DNA from: Bifidobacterium reuteri DSM 23975 | Lineage (GTDB): Bacteria; Actinomycetota; Actinomycetes; Actinomycetales; Bifidobacteriaceae | Direction of reading: 5' to 3' | Length of the DNA stretch: 64,000 bases | Assembly: GCF_000741695.1 (NCBI RefSeq) | Contig: NZ_JGZK01000006.1 | Coordinates: forward strand, 62,001-126,000 | Shown here: in pieces, positions 30,379-39,153 of the stretch | Numbering within the stretch: position 1 is the stretch's first letter | How the letters are laid out: the number at the start of each line of letters is the position of its first letter | Program-made: the position numbers and the translations under genes | Notes under the pieces: model-generated | Database searches by the model: none | What the model saw: the letters and a program-made list of their open reading frames with translations, nothing else | What the model was told of the DNA's origin: nothing

Positions 30379-31394
30379 CAACAGCTACGGCAAACAAGGT
30401 AAAGGCTCCCAAGAAGGGCTTCAAGCTCGATCGTCAGATGATCCCGACCCTCGCGGCCGTCGTGATCTTCCTGCTGATGATCATCATGGGACAGGCACTG
30501 TTCGGCACCTATATCCGACTGGGCTTCATCTCCTCCCTGTTCATCGACCACGCATACCTGATCATTCTGGCTGTGGCCATGACACTGCCGATTCTGACCG
30601 GCGGCATCGATCTGTCCGTCGGCGCCATCGTGGCCATCACCGCAGTCGTCGGCCTGAAGCTGGCGAACGCAGGTGTACCCGCCATCCTGGTCATGGTCGT
30701 CATGCTCCTGATCGGTGCCGTGTTCGGTCTGCTGGCCGGTACTCTGATCGAGGAATTCAACATGCAGCCGTTCATCGCGACCCTGTCTACGATGTTCCTG
30801 GCCCGTGGTATCGCCTCCATCATCTCCACCGACTCGCTGACCTTCCCGGACAACAACAACTTCGCGTTCATCGCCAACGAGATCAAGATCATCGACAACC
30901 CGAAGATCTCCAACGATCTGTCCTTCAACGTCGGCGTGATCATCGCTCTGATTGTTGTAATCTACGGATACATCTTCCTGCATCACACCCGCACCGGTCG
31001 CACCATCTACGCCATCGGCGGCTCGCGCTCCTCCGCGGAGCTCATGGGTCTGCCGGTCAAGCGCACCCAGTACACCATCTACCTGACCTCCGCGATCCTT
31101 GCCGCCTTGGCCTCCATCGTGTACACCGCGAACATCGGTTCCGCCAAGAACACCGTCGGTGTCGGCTGGGAGCTCGACGCTGTGGCCTCCGTGGTCATCG
31201 GCGGTACGATCATCACCGGTGGCTTCGGCTACGTGCTCGGCTCTGTGCTCGGCGCTCTGGTCCGCTCCATCCTCGACCCGCTCACCTCCGACTTCGGTGT
31301 GCCGGCCGAATGGACCACCATCGTGGTCGGCCTCATGATCCTCGTCTTCGTGGTGCTGCAGCGCGCCGTGATGGCGGTCGGGGAGAAAAAGTAG
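30375..31394 (+). CDS. fruG: Sugar ABC transporter permease, FruG-like
   Basis: The second CUT2 permease, 339 residues. It shows the same signature (TGGIDLSVGAIVAITAVVG) and the Gly-rich SVVIGGTIITGGFGYVLGS. Its start overlaps the fruF stop. A basic N-terminus precedes the first helix. It is the last gene of the operon; a 14-bp tandem repeat and then a strong terminator lie downstream. Confidence 0.9.
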   Translation: MTTATANKVKAPKKGFKLDRQMIPTLAAVVIFLLMIIMGQALFGTYIRLGFISSLFIDHAYLIILAVAMTLPILTGGIDLSVGAIVAITAVVGLKLANAGVPAILVMVVMLLIGAVFGLLAGTLIEEFNMQPFIATLSTMFLARGIASIISTDSLTFPDNNNFAFIANEIKIIDNPKISNDLSFNVGVIIALIVVIYGYIFLHHTRTGRTIYAIGGSRSSAELMGLPVKRTQYTIYLTSAILAALASIVYTANIGSAKNTVGVGWELDAVASVVIGGTIITGGFGYVLGSVLGALVRSILDPLTSDFGVPAEWTTIVVGLMILVFVVLQRAVMAVGEKK

Positions 31395-31448
31395 CGTAGC
31401 CCGCGCTACCGGGCCGAAAGGCCGTCTCCCTAAGGACGCTGCAAGACA

Positions 31449-31484
31449 ACTGAATATCGGAAACTGAATAACGATAACTGAATA
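31449..31484. repeat. 14-bp tandem repeat after fruG
   Basis: AACTGAATATCGGA, AACTGAATAACGAT and AACTGAATA follow one another, so TGAATA recurs at 31451, 31465 and 31479, exactly 14 bases apart. It lies 55 bases past the fruG stop in a 645-base gene-free region (31395-32039) that otherwise holds small hairpins and the terminator at 31587. Confidence 0.75.
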
Positions 31485-31586
31485 GGCGGGTGCCATCCAG
31501 GCCTCTCCGAGGTCATTCCTGGTCACGGCAGTGGCCCGGTGCATCACCCGCCACCTCTTTCTTCTCCTTATCTTCCTTTCATCGCA

Positions 31587-31640
31587 CTGTGGGGCGCGTT
31601 CCCGGGTTCATAACCCAGGGGCGCGCCCCACAGCGTTTTT
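31587..31640 (+). terminator. Rho-independent terminator
   Basis: CTGTGGGGCGCG (31587-31598) pairs with CGCGCCCCACAG (31622-31633), with an inner GGGTT/AACCC helix, followed by CGTTTTT. It is a classic intrinsic terminator, probably for the fructose-type operon about 190 bases upstream. Confidence 0.88.
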
Positions 31641-32039
31641 GGTATCTGGTAATCCCATGGTTTGGCTGTGGCGTTTGTCATATGCGGCTCGATTGTTTTG
31701 GCCTTGGAATCTATTGGTTTTCTATGTTGGATTTCTTGCGGTGGGGAGGTTCCGGAGAACAAGGTCTAGGCGCAAATGAGTCAAGTACACAAGATTCAAG
31801 ATGATGTGGAGCGTTTCGTGAATCCTTGCGGTGTGGACGGGTGGCGATGGTGAGTTGATGTTCGGATGGCAATGCCCGAGTCTGCCATGAGCCTAATATT
31901 CCTTGATGGCGGTAACGGGATGCGTTTGCGCGAGAAGCGACTCGCTCCTATCTGTACCACAGCAATACAGCACTGCACACGCCGGTTGGTAAACCTGACT
32001 TCCAGACGTTTCACAATGATGATGTAGAGGAGACCTATC

Positions 32040-33536
32040 ATGTCCCAATCGCAGCGGCAGCCCGATTCCGCCGTCGTCCAGAACTCCGCAGACAGCGAGC
32101 GCATTCCACCGCGACTCATCGGCGCCATCGTGGCCGTGGGATCGCTGGCCTTCATCGGCATCCTCACCGAAACCGTGATGACCGTGCTCTTCCCGGCATT
32201 GATGCGCGAATTCAACGTCGACACCGCAACCGTGCAGTGGATCACCACGATCTACCTGCTGTCCGTGGCGGCCTCAATGCCGATCAGCTCGTTCCTCAAG
32301 CGCCGGTTCCGACTCAAGGCCATCTTCCTGGCCGCTGTGGCGCTCGGCGTCACCGGGTCGCTCATCATGATCGTGGCGCAGGCGTTCCCGCTCATGATTC
32401 TGGCCCGCATCATCCAAGGCGTCGGCTCCGGCGTCGCCACGCCGCTGATGATCAACATCATCCTCGAGCAGTCGCCGCGTTCCAAGATCGGCCGTCTGAT
32501 GGGCGTGGGTTCACTGGTGATCACCGTCGCCCCGGCTATCGGCCCGACCGTGGGTGGCGCGGTGACCAGTGTGCTGCCGTGGCGTGCGATTTTCGTTGGC
32601 GCGGTGCCGTTGATGCTCATCGCCGCGGTGATCGGCTGCATCTGCATTGAACAGCGCACGCCCACCGAAGACGCCTATCTCGATCCGGTCCAGCTGTGTC
32701 TGATCGTCCTGGCGCTGGTGGGACTCGTCCTCGCCCTGAATCAGGGCGGCGTGGCAGTGAGCGCGGCGGTGAGTGGGGGAGTGACCGCAAGGCCCGGCAT
32801 CATCGCCGTAGTGAGTCTCATCGTGGGCCTTGGCTCCCTGATCCTGTTCGCCAAGACCTCCCAGCGTGCCTTCTCCCCGTTGCTGCGGCTGGGTATCCTG
32901 CGTGACCCAGCCGTGCTGCTCCATGCCGTCGCTTATCTACTGCTGCCGCTGGTGGGCATCGGCTATGGTTATGTGATCACCAATGTGTCGCAGCTCTCAC
33001 TCGGCACGTCCGCTTTCGTGGCCGGTTCGCTGGTGCTGCCCGGTGCGTTGATCGGTGCTGTGTGCGCGCCCGTGGGCGGTTGGTTCTATGACCGGTTCGG
33101 TGCGGTCAAGCCGATTCTCATCCCACTGGGCATCGCAATCCTGGGACCGGTACTCATGCTGGTCTTCTCCATGCATCTCACGCCCGGTCTGCTGGCTGGA
33201 TTCTATTTCATCTTCGGTTTCTTCTACGCCATCGGCAATGCGAATGTGATGACCAGCGGCCTGTCCGAAGTGCCGCATGAGTTCCGTCCGGACGGCAACG
33301 CCATCTTCAACACCTGCCTGCAGTTCGGCGGCGCAGCGGGTACAGCCCTGTTCTCCACCGTGCTGACCGTGGCCCAGGCCGGTGCCGGGGCCGAGGGAAC
33401 GCCACGGTTCGCGCACGCCACCGCAGTGGGCGGTGCATGGACCTTCGCCGTGATGATCGTGATCTGTCTGATCGGATGGGGGTGTCTGGCGTCCGCCTTC
33501 CGCATCCGTGCGCGTCGTGGGGCCATAAAGGTCTGA
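32040..33536 (+). CDS. MFS multidrug-type exporter, DHA2 family
   Basis: A 498-residue drug/proton antiporter-type membrane protein with about 14 helices. The DHA2 signature after the second helix appears as ISSFLKRRFRLKAIFLAAVA, motif C as GVGSLVITVAPAIGPTVGGA, and VDTATVQWITTIYLL is typical of the first periplasmic loop. The closest visual match is LmrB/EmrB-like exporters. GAGGAG lies upstream of the ATG. No adjacent regulator is present. The substrate is unknown. Confidence 0.88.
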   Translation: MSQSQRQPDSAVVQNSADSERIPPRLIGAIVAVGSLAFIGILTETVMTVLFPALMREFNVDTATVQWITTIYLLSVAASMPISSFLKRRFRLKAIFLAAVALGVTGSLIMIVAQAFPLMILARIIQGVGSGVATPLMINIILEQSPRSKIGRLMGVGSLVITVAPAIGPTVGGAVTSVLPWRAIFVGAVPLMLIAAVIGCICIEQRTPTEDAYLDPVQLCLIVLALVGLVLALNQGGVAVSAAVSGGVTARPGIIAVVSLIVGLGSLILFAKTSQRAFSPLLRLGILRDPAVLLHAVAYLLLPLVGIGYGYVITNVSQLSLGTSAFVAGSLVLPGALIGAVCAPVGGWFYDRFGAVKPILIPLGIAILGPVLMLVFSMHLTPGLLAGFYFIFGFFYAIGNANVMTSGLSEVPHEFRPDGNAIFNTCLQFGGAAGTALFSTVLTVAQAGAGAEGTPRFAHATAVGGAWTFAVMIVICLIGWGCLASAFRIRARRGAIKV

Positions 33537-33560
33537 CGCAGGCGCAAGGCAAGCGCATTG

Positions 33561-33591
33561 TTGACACAATATCCGTACTGACGCCTAGGTT
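33561..33591 (+). promoter_or_regulatory. Promoter giving a leaderless or near-leaderless transcript
   Basis: TTGACA (33561-33566), 19 bases, TAGGTT (33586-33591); the ATG at 33600 begins 9 bases past the -10. There is no ribosome-binding site. This is the only case of the leaderless class in the window with a consensus -35. Confidence 0.6.
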
Positions 33592-33599
33592 GTTGGAAT

Positions 33600-34586
33600 A
33601 TGGGAATCGAGAACACGGATAAGCTGATAGTCAACTGTCTGCCGCTGAACGAATCCGAGCGTCAGGCGTTTGCCAAGGCCGCGCGGGACGTGCCGCAGCA
33701 GTTTGTGGGGTGTGAGGCACATCGTGGGGATATGGTCTGGCCTGTGGAGGTTCCTGACGAACTGAAATACCGGGCCACTGCGGTCATCGGCAACATTCCG
33801 GTGTCCGAGGTCGGGCGATACGCACGGCTCGAGTGGCTGCAGACATTCAGTGCAGGAGTGGATCCGTATCTTCGGCCCGGCGTATTGCCGCGTGGCGTCA
33901 TGGTCACCAGTGCCAGCGGCGCATATGGACAGAGCGTATCCGAGCACATGTTCGCCATGATGTGGGCGCTGATGAGGAACATCAACCGGTATGCCTCCAA
34001 CCAACGTGACCGTCGGTGGGAAGACGTGGGGCGGGCGCTGAGCCCGCAGGGTGGCATCGCGCTCATTATCGGCACCGGGGACATCGGTTCGCATTTCGCA
34101 CGGCTGGTACAAGGAGTGGGCATGCGCACGTTTGGTGTACGCCGTCATCCTGAGGTGCCTGCGGAAGGCATGGAGAAGATGTACGGGTTTGAGCGCTTGG
34201 ATGCGTTGCTGCCGTTGGCCGATGTGGTGGCGCTCGCGGTCCCGCATTCGCCCCAGACCCATCATCTGCTAGATGCCAGACGTCTTGCAAAACTCAAGGA
34301 CACTGCCATTGTGATCAACGCCGGTAGGGGAGACGCCGTCGATGCGGATGCGCTTGCCGCTGCATTGCGGGAGAACCGTATTTGGGGTGCTGGTCTGGAT
34401 GTCACCGAACCTGAGCCATTGCCCGAGTCGAGCCCGCTGTGGAGCGAGCCGCGATGCCTGATCACCCCTCACGTGGCGGGAGGCAATCATCTGGAATCCA
34501 CGGGCGATCGCATCATCGGCATCGCGTTGAACAATGTGTCCCGTTACGCGCACCATCAGGAGTTCATCAACCTCGCCTGTCGATGA
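33600..34586 (+). CDS. D-isomer-specific 2-hydroxyacid dehydrogenase
   Basis: An NAD(P)-dependent 2-hydroxyacid dehydrogenase of 328 residues. The nucleotide-binding loop is GTGDIGSHFARL, the catalytic Arg is in VINAGRGDAVD, the Glu in GAGLDVTEPEPLP, and the His in ITPHVAGGNH, all in the family order. Lower similarity to LdhA-type enzymes and the GhrA-like sequence VGMRTFGVRRHPEVP suggest a glyoxylate/hydroxypyruvate-reductase-like member. A terminator shared with the convergent gene follows. Confidence 0.88.
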   Translation: MGIENTDKLIVNCLPLNESERQAFAKAARDVPQQFVGCEAHRGDMVWPVEVPDELKYRATAVIGNIPVSEVGRYARLEWLQTFSAGVDPYLRPGVLPRGVMVTSASGAYGQSVSEHMFAMMWALMRNINRYASNQRDRRWEDVGRALSPQGGIALIIGTGDIGSHFARLVQGVGMRTFGVRRHPEVPAEGMEKMYGFERLDALLPLADVVALAVPHSPQTHHLLDARRLAKLKDTAIVINAGRGDAVDADALAAALRENRIWGAGLDVTEPEPLPESSPLWSEPRCLITPHVAGGNHLESTGDRIIGIALNNVSRYAHHQEFINLACR

Positions 34587-34605
34587 ATGGCGGTGGCGAC
34601 ATAAC

Positions 34606-34640
34606 AAAGGGGTGCGGACGTCGTTGTCCGTACCCCTTTT
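34606..34640. terminator. Bidirectional rho-independent terminator
   Basis: AAAGGGGTGCGGAC (34606-34619) pairs with GTCCGTACCCCTTTT (34626-34640), one mismatch. T-runs are present on both strands and it lies between two convergent genes. Confidence 0.88.
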
Positions 34641-34665
34641 ACGTGATGATGGCGGGAAGCGCCAA

Positions 34666-35088
34666 TCACCACTGGTTCGCGCCGGTACCCTCGAACTTCA
34701 CGGTGAAGCCGCGCTGGTAGTGCAGGAACATGGCGGCACCGTAGCGATCCACCTCACGGTGGGTGAACAGCATGCGGATGGCGAAAGCGGTCTGCACGTC
34801 CTCAGGCAGCGCAAGGAAAGCCTTGTGCGCATCCCAGTACGGGTGTTCGGTGATGGCGGCATCCGGCACGTAGGCGTAGCCGTAGCCGTCCTCGTTCACG
34901 TAACCCATGAACGGCAGATCCCATGCGTTGTGGTTGGTGAGCTGCTGCTTGAAGTACTCGACCTCGTCCAGCGCCTGGTCGCTGATGCCGAACTTCTTGG
35001 CGACCTCGTTGCCGTGGGATGTCTTGGTGTCCGCATCCTTGTTGAACAGATCGGGGTCTACGATGATGACTTTCTCCTGCTCCGCCAT
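34666..35088 (-). CDS. Unknown cytoplasmic protein, 140 residues
   Basis: A soluble acidic protein beginning MAEQEKVIIVDPDLFNKDAD. It has a helical middle (EVEYFKQQLTNHNAWDLPF), an aromatic segment (NEDGYGYAYVP) and the end FTVKFEGTGANQW. No membrane segment or known motif was found. AAAGGAA lies upstream of the ATG at 35088. The gene stands alone and shares a terminator with the dehydrogenase gene. Normal codon use supports that it is real; function is unknown. Confidence 0.75.
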   Translation of the reverse strand: MAEQEKVIIVDPDLFNKDADTKTSHGNEVAKKFGISDQALDEVEYFKQQLTNHNAWDLPFMGYVNEDGYGYAYVPDAAITEHPYWDAHKAFLALPEDVQTAFAIRMLFTHREVDRYGAAMFLHYQRGFTVKFEGTGANQW

Positions 35089-35381
35089 GATTGTTCCTTT
35101 CGCCGGAAGCTGCGCATGCCATAGCATGTGGTGTTCGATTACGTAGTTAAACGCACATCTTCAATCCTTGCTCAGATGGGCAAGGATGGGCACATTGGCT
35201 TGTGCTGGTTCCTTAGAATAGCAGCAAAAACGGCTTAATTAGGCTGATTAACGAACAATTCATATGGTGGTAACCGCTTTGGGGCGTTGTGTGAGATTTC
35301 TGGCGTTCGGTGTTCTTTTTGTATAAAAGCGAACATTTGCATTGTTTGTTTTGGTGGCGTATTGGATATAGTGCTGACCAC
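35089..35381. other. AT-rich intergenic region
   Basis: I see no gene in these 293 bases. The part from about 35205 to 35390 is clearly more AT-rich than its surroundings (for example TTTTTGTATAAAAG near 35315), which may reflect promoter or terminator function for the two flanking minus-strand genes, or older foreign DNA. Confidence 0.4.
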
Positions 35382-36044
35382 TTAGTCAATAAGCTCCAGA
35401 CCATTGGCATCGCGATGCCATGGAGAACCATACTGGCTGGTCAGAATCAGGATGCCCTCCACCAGTCCCCAGACGGCGGCTGCGATGGGTCCCAATCCCA
35501 ACAGCACCCATCCGACCAAGGTGAGCAGCAGCTGAGCCACGGCCTTGCCGGTGTTGCCCAGATAGAAGTTGTGCACGCCCAGACCGCCCAGGAAGATGCC
35601 GAGAAGCCCTGCGGCCAGTTTGGATTTTTGGGAATAACCGGCGCCGTACTGCGGAGCGCCATACTGTGGAGCCCCGTACTGCGGAGCCCCGGGCTGTGGG
35701 GCTGCATATTGTGGGGTGCCATATTGCGGAGCGCCGTACTGTGGGGCTGCGGGCTGCGGCGCGCCATACTGCGGTGCGCCATACTGCGGCTGGGTGTATG
35801 GGTTCGCGGGTTGCGCATACGGATTGGGCTGGGCCGCCGTCGGCTGGCCGTAAGGCGCGTATTGCGGCTGCTGTGGTTGCGCGTATTGCGGTTGCTCCGT
35901 CTGGGCATATGGTGTCTGTTCCGATTGCCCATAGGCGGGTGCGGCCGGAGCATGTGCGGACGATGGGGAAGCCTGGGGAGTGTTCTCCGCTGGAGTGTCG
36001 GGTTCGGGATTGGTCGTGTCGTACGGTTGTTGTGCGTTGCTCAT
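35382..36044 (-). CDS. TM2-domain membrane protein with a Pro/Gln/Tyr-rich repeat N-terminus
   Basis: A 220-residue protein. Residues 1-135 are disordered and repetitive, built on PQYGA / QPQYA / NPYAQ units. The last 80 form a TM2 domain: SKLAAGLLGIFLGGLGVHNFYLG, then a second helix (AVAQLLLTLVGWVLLGLGP) and a third near the end. TM2 proteins have no settled function; Pro-rich tails like this are common in actinobacterial membrane proteins. AGAAGGGA precedes the start at 36044, with an ATG one codon earlier as the alternative. Confidence 0.85.
   Translation of the reverse strand: MSNAQQPYDTTNPEPDTPAENTPQASPSSAHAPAAPAYGQSEQTPYAQTEQPQYAQPQQPQYAPYGQPTAAQPNPYAQPANPYTQPQYGAPQYGAPQPAAPQYGAPQYGTPQYAAPQPGAPQYGAPQYGAPQYGAGYSQKSKLAAGLLGIFLGGLGVHNFYLGNTGKAVAQLLLTLVGWVLLGLGPIAAAVWGLVEGILILTSQYGSPWHRDANGLELID
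35644..35800. repeat. 15-bp coding repeats in the TM2 protein gene
   Basis: About ten degenerate copies of a 15-bp unit (GCGCCGTACTGCGGA and variants, plus strand) encode the PQYGA motif. Because the unit is a multiple of three, copy-number change would not shift the frame. Confidence 0.8.
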
Positions 36045-36170
36045 CATCAGGTCCCTTCTTGAAACTGCGGCATCACATAAGTCGCATGGAGCTGTGATGC
36101 ATACGTCATTGATACACATCTTCTCATATTTCGTCCCGAATAGGATGCGTGACAGGCGATACCGCCCTGA

Positions 36171-36217
36171 ACACATCGGAAGGTCGGTGGGTTTCCCTCA
36201 CCGACCTTCCGATGTGT
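36171..36217 (-). terminator. Long perfect hairpin after yhbY
   Basis: ACACATCGGAAGGTCGGTG (36171-36189) pairs perfectly over 19 bp with CACCGACCTTCCGATGTGT (36199-36217), loop of 9. It lies just past the stop of the minus-strand yhbY gene and upstream of the TM2 gene. Confidence 0.8.
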
Positions 36218-36238
36218 CAGCAATACCGTATACGAGGC

Positions 36239-36544
36239 TTATTCGCGCACCAGCTTGATGTGCTCGATATCCTCGCGCTGTGAAGCGCGGTAGAGGACGA
36301 AGCGGTTGCCGATGGACTGCACCACTTCCGCACCCAACTGGTCGGCGAGATCGGCGGCGGCCTCCTTGGCGGTCATGCCGGAACCGTCCTGCACGGCGCA
36401 TTTCATCAGCTCATGCGCCTCGATGGTCTCGTCGGCCTGCTTGATGGCGGCTTCCGTGAGATCGTTCTTGCCTACATAGAACAACGGCTTGAGTGAGTTG
36501 GACAGTGCGCGCAGCTGCTTGATTTGCTTCTTGGTCAATGCCAT
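36239..36544 (-). CDS. yhbY: YhbY-type ribosome-assembly RNA-binding protein
   Basis: A 101-residue CRS1-YhbY (CRM) domain protein that binds pre-50S particles in E. coli. It begins MALTKKQIKQLRALSNSLKP, then has the family core VGKNDLTEAAIKQADETIEAHELMK (split over a turn), a GAEVVQSIGNRFVLYR RNA-binding strand-loop-strand and the end DIEHIKLVRE. AAGGATG lies upstream of the ATG. It is single-domain and full length. Confidence 0.93.
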   Translation of the reverse strand: MALTKKQIKQLRALSNSLKPLFYVGKNDLTEAAIKQADETIEAHELMKCAVQDGSGMTAKEAAADLADQLGAEVVQSIGNRFVLYRASQREDIEHIKLVRE

Positions 36545-36593
36545 GGGTTCATCCTTACGTCAAGTAACCACAACAGCATAGCCGCCGGGCCGG

Positions 36594-39071
36594 TCATGCG
36601 AGGATGTTCATGGCGATGATCGCCGCGATATAGCAGACGATTATCATCGTGAACGCCGCATCGCGCCAGCTCGGGGAGAAGACTCGCCAATGCGTGCGCG
36701 TGATGCCCTCCTCATAGCAGCGCGCGTCCAATGCCAGACTGAGATTGTCGGCATGGCGCAAGGTGCCGGCGAACACGGGCACGATGATTGCGCTCATCGC
36801 TTTGACGCGCTGCGGGAGCGATCCGGTTTCCACTGTGCCTCCGCGTGCGGCCTGAGCGTTGATGATCGATGTGGTCTCGCTGGTCAATGTGGGGATGAAG
36901 CGCAGTGCCAGGCTCATCACCAAAGCGATTTCCTGCGTGTGTATGCCGAGGTGCCGCAACGGTTTGAGCAAGGACGCGAAGGCGTCGGTCATGGCGGTCG
37001 GCGTCGTGGTGTTCAGGAAGATCGCACCCATGATGATCACCAATGCGAAACGACAGGTGTACAGCACGGCGATGGTGACGCCGTCGCCGGTGATGCTGAA
37101 CGGTCCCCATGCCACGAGCGTGGGTCCTGTTCGCACGACCACCAGGTTGGCGAGGCTCATCAGCGCCAGCAATGCCAGAATCGGGTGGATGGCGGCGATC
37201 AGACGCAGGGGATTGAGGCGTGCGGCGGCAATCATCCCCAAGGTCAGGGCGATGCCCAAACCAAGCTGAATCGGCGTGTTCACTGCGAACATGGTGAACA
37301 TCGCGGCGAGGAAACAGACCATCTTCGCGCGGGGGTCCAGTCGCTGCATCACCGATTGCTTGGTTGACGTCGGGTGTACGGCTTGTATGGCCGATTGCCC
37401 GGCGGACGACGGGGCCTGCGCGCTCGAAGTCGCAGTGTGTGTTCCAGCTTGCGCGAGATCGGGACGGACGCCATCCGATGCCATGGGGGCGTCATGCGCG
37501 TCGGGCATCCGCACCACTCGGTCCGCCAGTGCATACGCTTCCGCACGGTCGTGGGTGACGATCAGCATGGTCACCCCCTGTGCCTTCAGGGTGCGGATCA
37601 GCTCATGTATCCTCGAAGTGGCGTGCACGTCAAGGCTTGCCGTGGGCTCATCCATGATGAGCACATCCGGCCGGCACGCCACCACGCCAGCGATGGCGAC
37701 AAGACGCTGCTGCCCTCCGGAAAGATCGAAGGGGGAGCGGTCCGCCAGATGCGCGATGTGCAGCATCTCCAACGCCTGCTTCACACGTTCCTGCACAGTG
37801 GACTCGCCCAACCCCTGGTTGCGTGGCCCATAGGCCACGTCCTCGGCCACCGTATCGGCGAACAGCTGGTGTTCGGGGTGTTGCATCACATACCCGACAT
37901 GGCGTCGCAGCTCCGCCAGTTGCCTGCGGTTCGCCAGACGGGGCTTGCCGTTGCGTCGTGTGCATGCGGTCGCCGTCATACTTGCGACCGGAACGCCGGC
38001 GACTTCGACGCTGCCGACCACAGGCTTGGCCAGCGCGCACAGCAGGCGCGCCAACGTGGATTTGCCCGAACCGTTGGCACCCATCAGCGCCACGGTCTTG
38101 CCGGCATCCATATGGAAGGAGAGGTCTCTGATCACGGTCCGCCCGGAACCATATCGGTAGCTCAGATGCCGCACTTGGATGGCCGGAGACATTGCGGCGG
38201 GCTCCTTCTGTCCCAGCAGCGGCAGTGGTGAGGTCGGTGCGGCCCCCGCGGCAACGGTACCGACGGCGGGGTCGGGGCATGTTATGTCGGCAGTAGCTGG
38301 GACTACAGTGCCTGCGCCGTCGGTCCCATGTGGTTCGGCATCGTGTGGTTCGGCATCGTGTGATGCCGCGATTGCCGTGATATGGCCGCCTTCCATGTGC
38401 ACTACACGGTCGGCGTGCAGGGTCTCCATAGGTCTATGCGTCACATGGATGATTGTGGTGCCCCGAGTCTGCAGCGTATCGAGGATGGCCATGACCTCGC
38501 CACGAGCCGTCTCATCCAGCATGGCGGTAGGCTCGTCGAGCACCAGTATCCGTGAATTCATGGCCAACATGCCGGCGATGGCCGTGCGTTGCTGCTGCCC
38601 GCCGCTCATACGGGTCGGATCGGAACCCCGGTGTGAGGACAGGCCCACGGATTCGAGCGTTCTCGCTATGCGCATCCCGATGTCTTCGCGGGGGATGCCG
38701 AGGTTCTCCGGTCCGAATGCGATGTCATCCTCCACGATGGTGGTGACGATCTGATCCTCGGGGTTCTGGAACACCATGCCGATGCCCCTGCGCGCCGCAC
38801 GATAGGCGTCGGCATCCGGGCCGGAGTCCGAGCCGAACACGTGATGCCCCAACAGGGTGATGTCACCGCCGTCTGGGGCGGTCAATCCCGCAATCAGCCG
38901 AGCCAACGTGGACTTGCCCGAACCGTTAGGACCCACCAGACAGATTCGCTCCCCGGGTTGAATGGTCAGGGATACATCATCCAGCGCCCATGTGGCGCCA
39001 TGGTCGTAACTGAATCGGACATGGCGCAATTCGGCGATGGGTGACATGTCCGGGGAGTGGCTATCGCTCAT
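36594..39071 (-). CDS. ECF transporter energising module: EcfA-EcfA-EcfT fused in one protein
   Basis: An 825-residue fusion of the three parts of an energy-coupling-factor module. The first ATPase (about 1-235) has GPNGSGKST at 47-55, Q-loop FQNPEDQ at 101-107, signature MSGGQQQR at 155-162 and Walker B ending LVLDEP. A Pro/Ala/His linker follows. The second ATPase (about 295-525) has GANGSGKST at 331-339, MQHPEHQ, LSGGQQR at 450-456 and LIMDEP. After a second Ala/Ser-rich linker comes an EcfT transmembrane component (about 575-825) with the coupling motifs AARGG and DARCYEEG. AGGAAG precedes the ATG. It lies 82 bases downstream of a riboswitch-controlled S component and probably serves it and other S components. 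Confidence 0.9.
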   Translation of the reverse strand: MSDSHSPDMSPIAELRHVRFSYDHGATWALDDVSLTIQPGERICLVGPNGSGKSTLARLIAGLTAPDGGDITLLGHHVFGSDSGPDADAYRAARRGIGMVFQNPEDQIVTTIVEDDIAFGPENLGIPREDIGMRIARTLESVGLSSHRGSDPTRMSGGQQQRTAIAGMLAMNSRILVLDEPTAMLDETARGEVMAILDTLQTRGTTIIHVTHRPMETLHADRVVHMEGGHITAIAASHDAEPHDAEPHGTDGAGTVVPATADITCPDPAVGTVAAGAAPTSPLPLLGQKEPAAMSPAIQVRHLSYRYGSGRTVIRDLSFHMDAGKTVALMGANGSGKSTLARLLCALAKPVVGSVEVAGVPVASMTATACTRRNGKPRLANRRQLAELRRHVGYVMQHPEHQLFADTVAEDVAYGPRNQGLGESTVQERVKQALEMLHIAHLADRSPFDLSGGQQRLVAIAGVVACRPDVLIMDEPTASLDVHATSRIHELIRTLKAQGVTMLIVTHDRAEAYALADRVVRMPDAHDAPMASDGVRPDLAQAGTHTATSSAQAPSSAGQSAIQAVHPTSTKQSVMQRLDPRAKMVCFLAAMFTMFAVNTPIQLGLGIALTLGMIAAARLNPLRLIAAIHPILALLALMSLANLVVVRTGPTLVAWGPFSITGDGVTIAVLYTCRFALVIIMGAIFLNTTTPTAMTDAFASLLKPLRHLGIHTQEIALVMSLALRFIPTLTSETTSIINAQAARGGTVETGSLPQRVKAMSAIIVPVFAGTLRHADNLSLALDARCYEEGITRTHWRVFSPSWRDAAFTMIIVCYIAAIIAMNILA

Positions 39072-39153
39072 GAATCACTTCCTGGGGCCTTCATATACAG
39101 TTTGATGCGCCACGGGCTATTGCGGCTCATGACGCATCAAACGGAGCGTGGAT

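Noticed and set aside
31587..31640. tRNA-like arm GGGTTCATAACCC
   Set aside because: It resembles an anticodon or T arm, but the surrounding structure is a single long hairpin followed by a T-run with no cloverleaf; it is a terminator.
31531..32248. Small frames on both strands between fruG and the MFS gene (for example 31531-31779 and 31796-32248)
   Set aside because: They cross the terminator or the start of the MFS gene, lack ribosome-binding sites, and show no protein-like features.
36594..39071. Methionine- or cobalt-type transporter assignment for the fused ECF module
   Set aside because: The neighbouring S component and FMN riboswitch indicate riboflavin, and group II ECF modules serve several S components, so a fixed metal substrate is unsupported.
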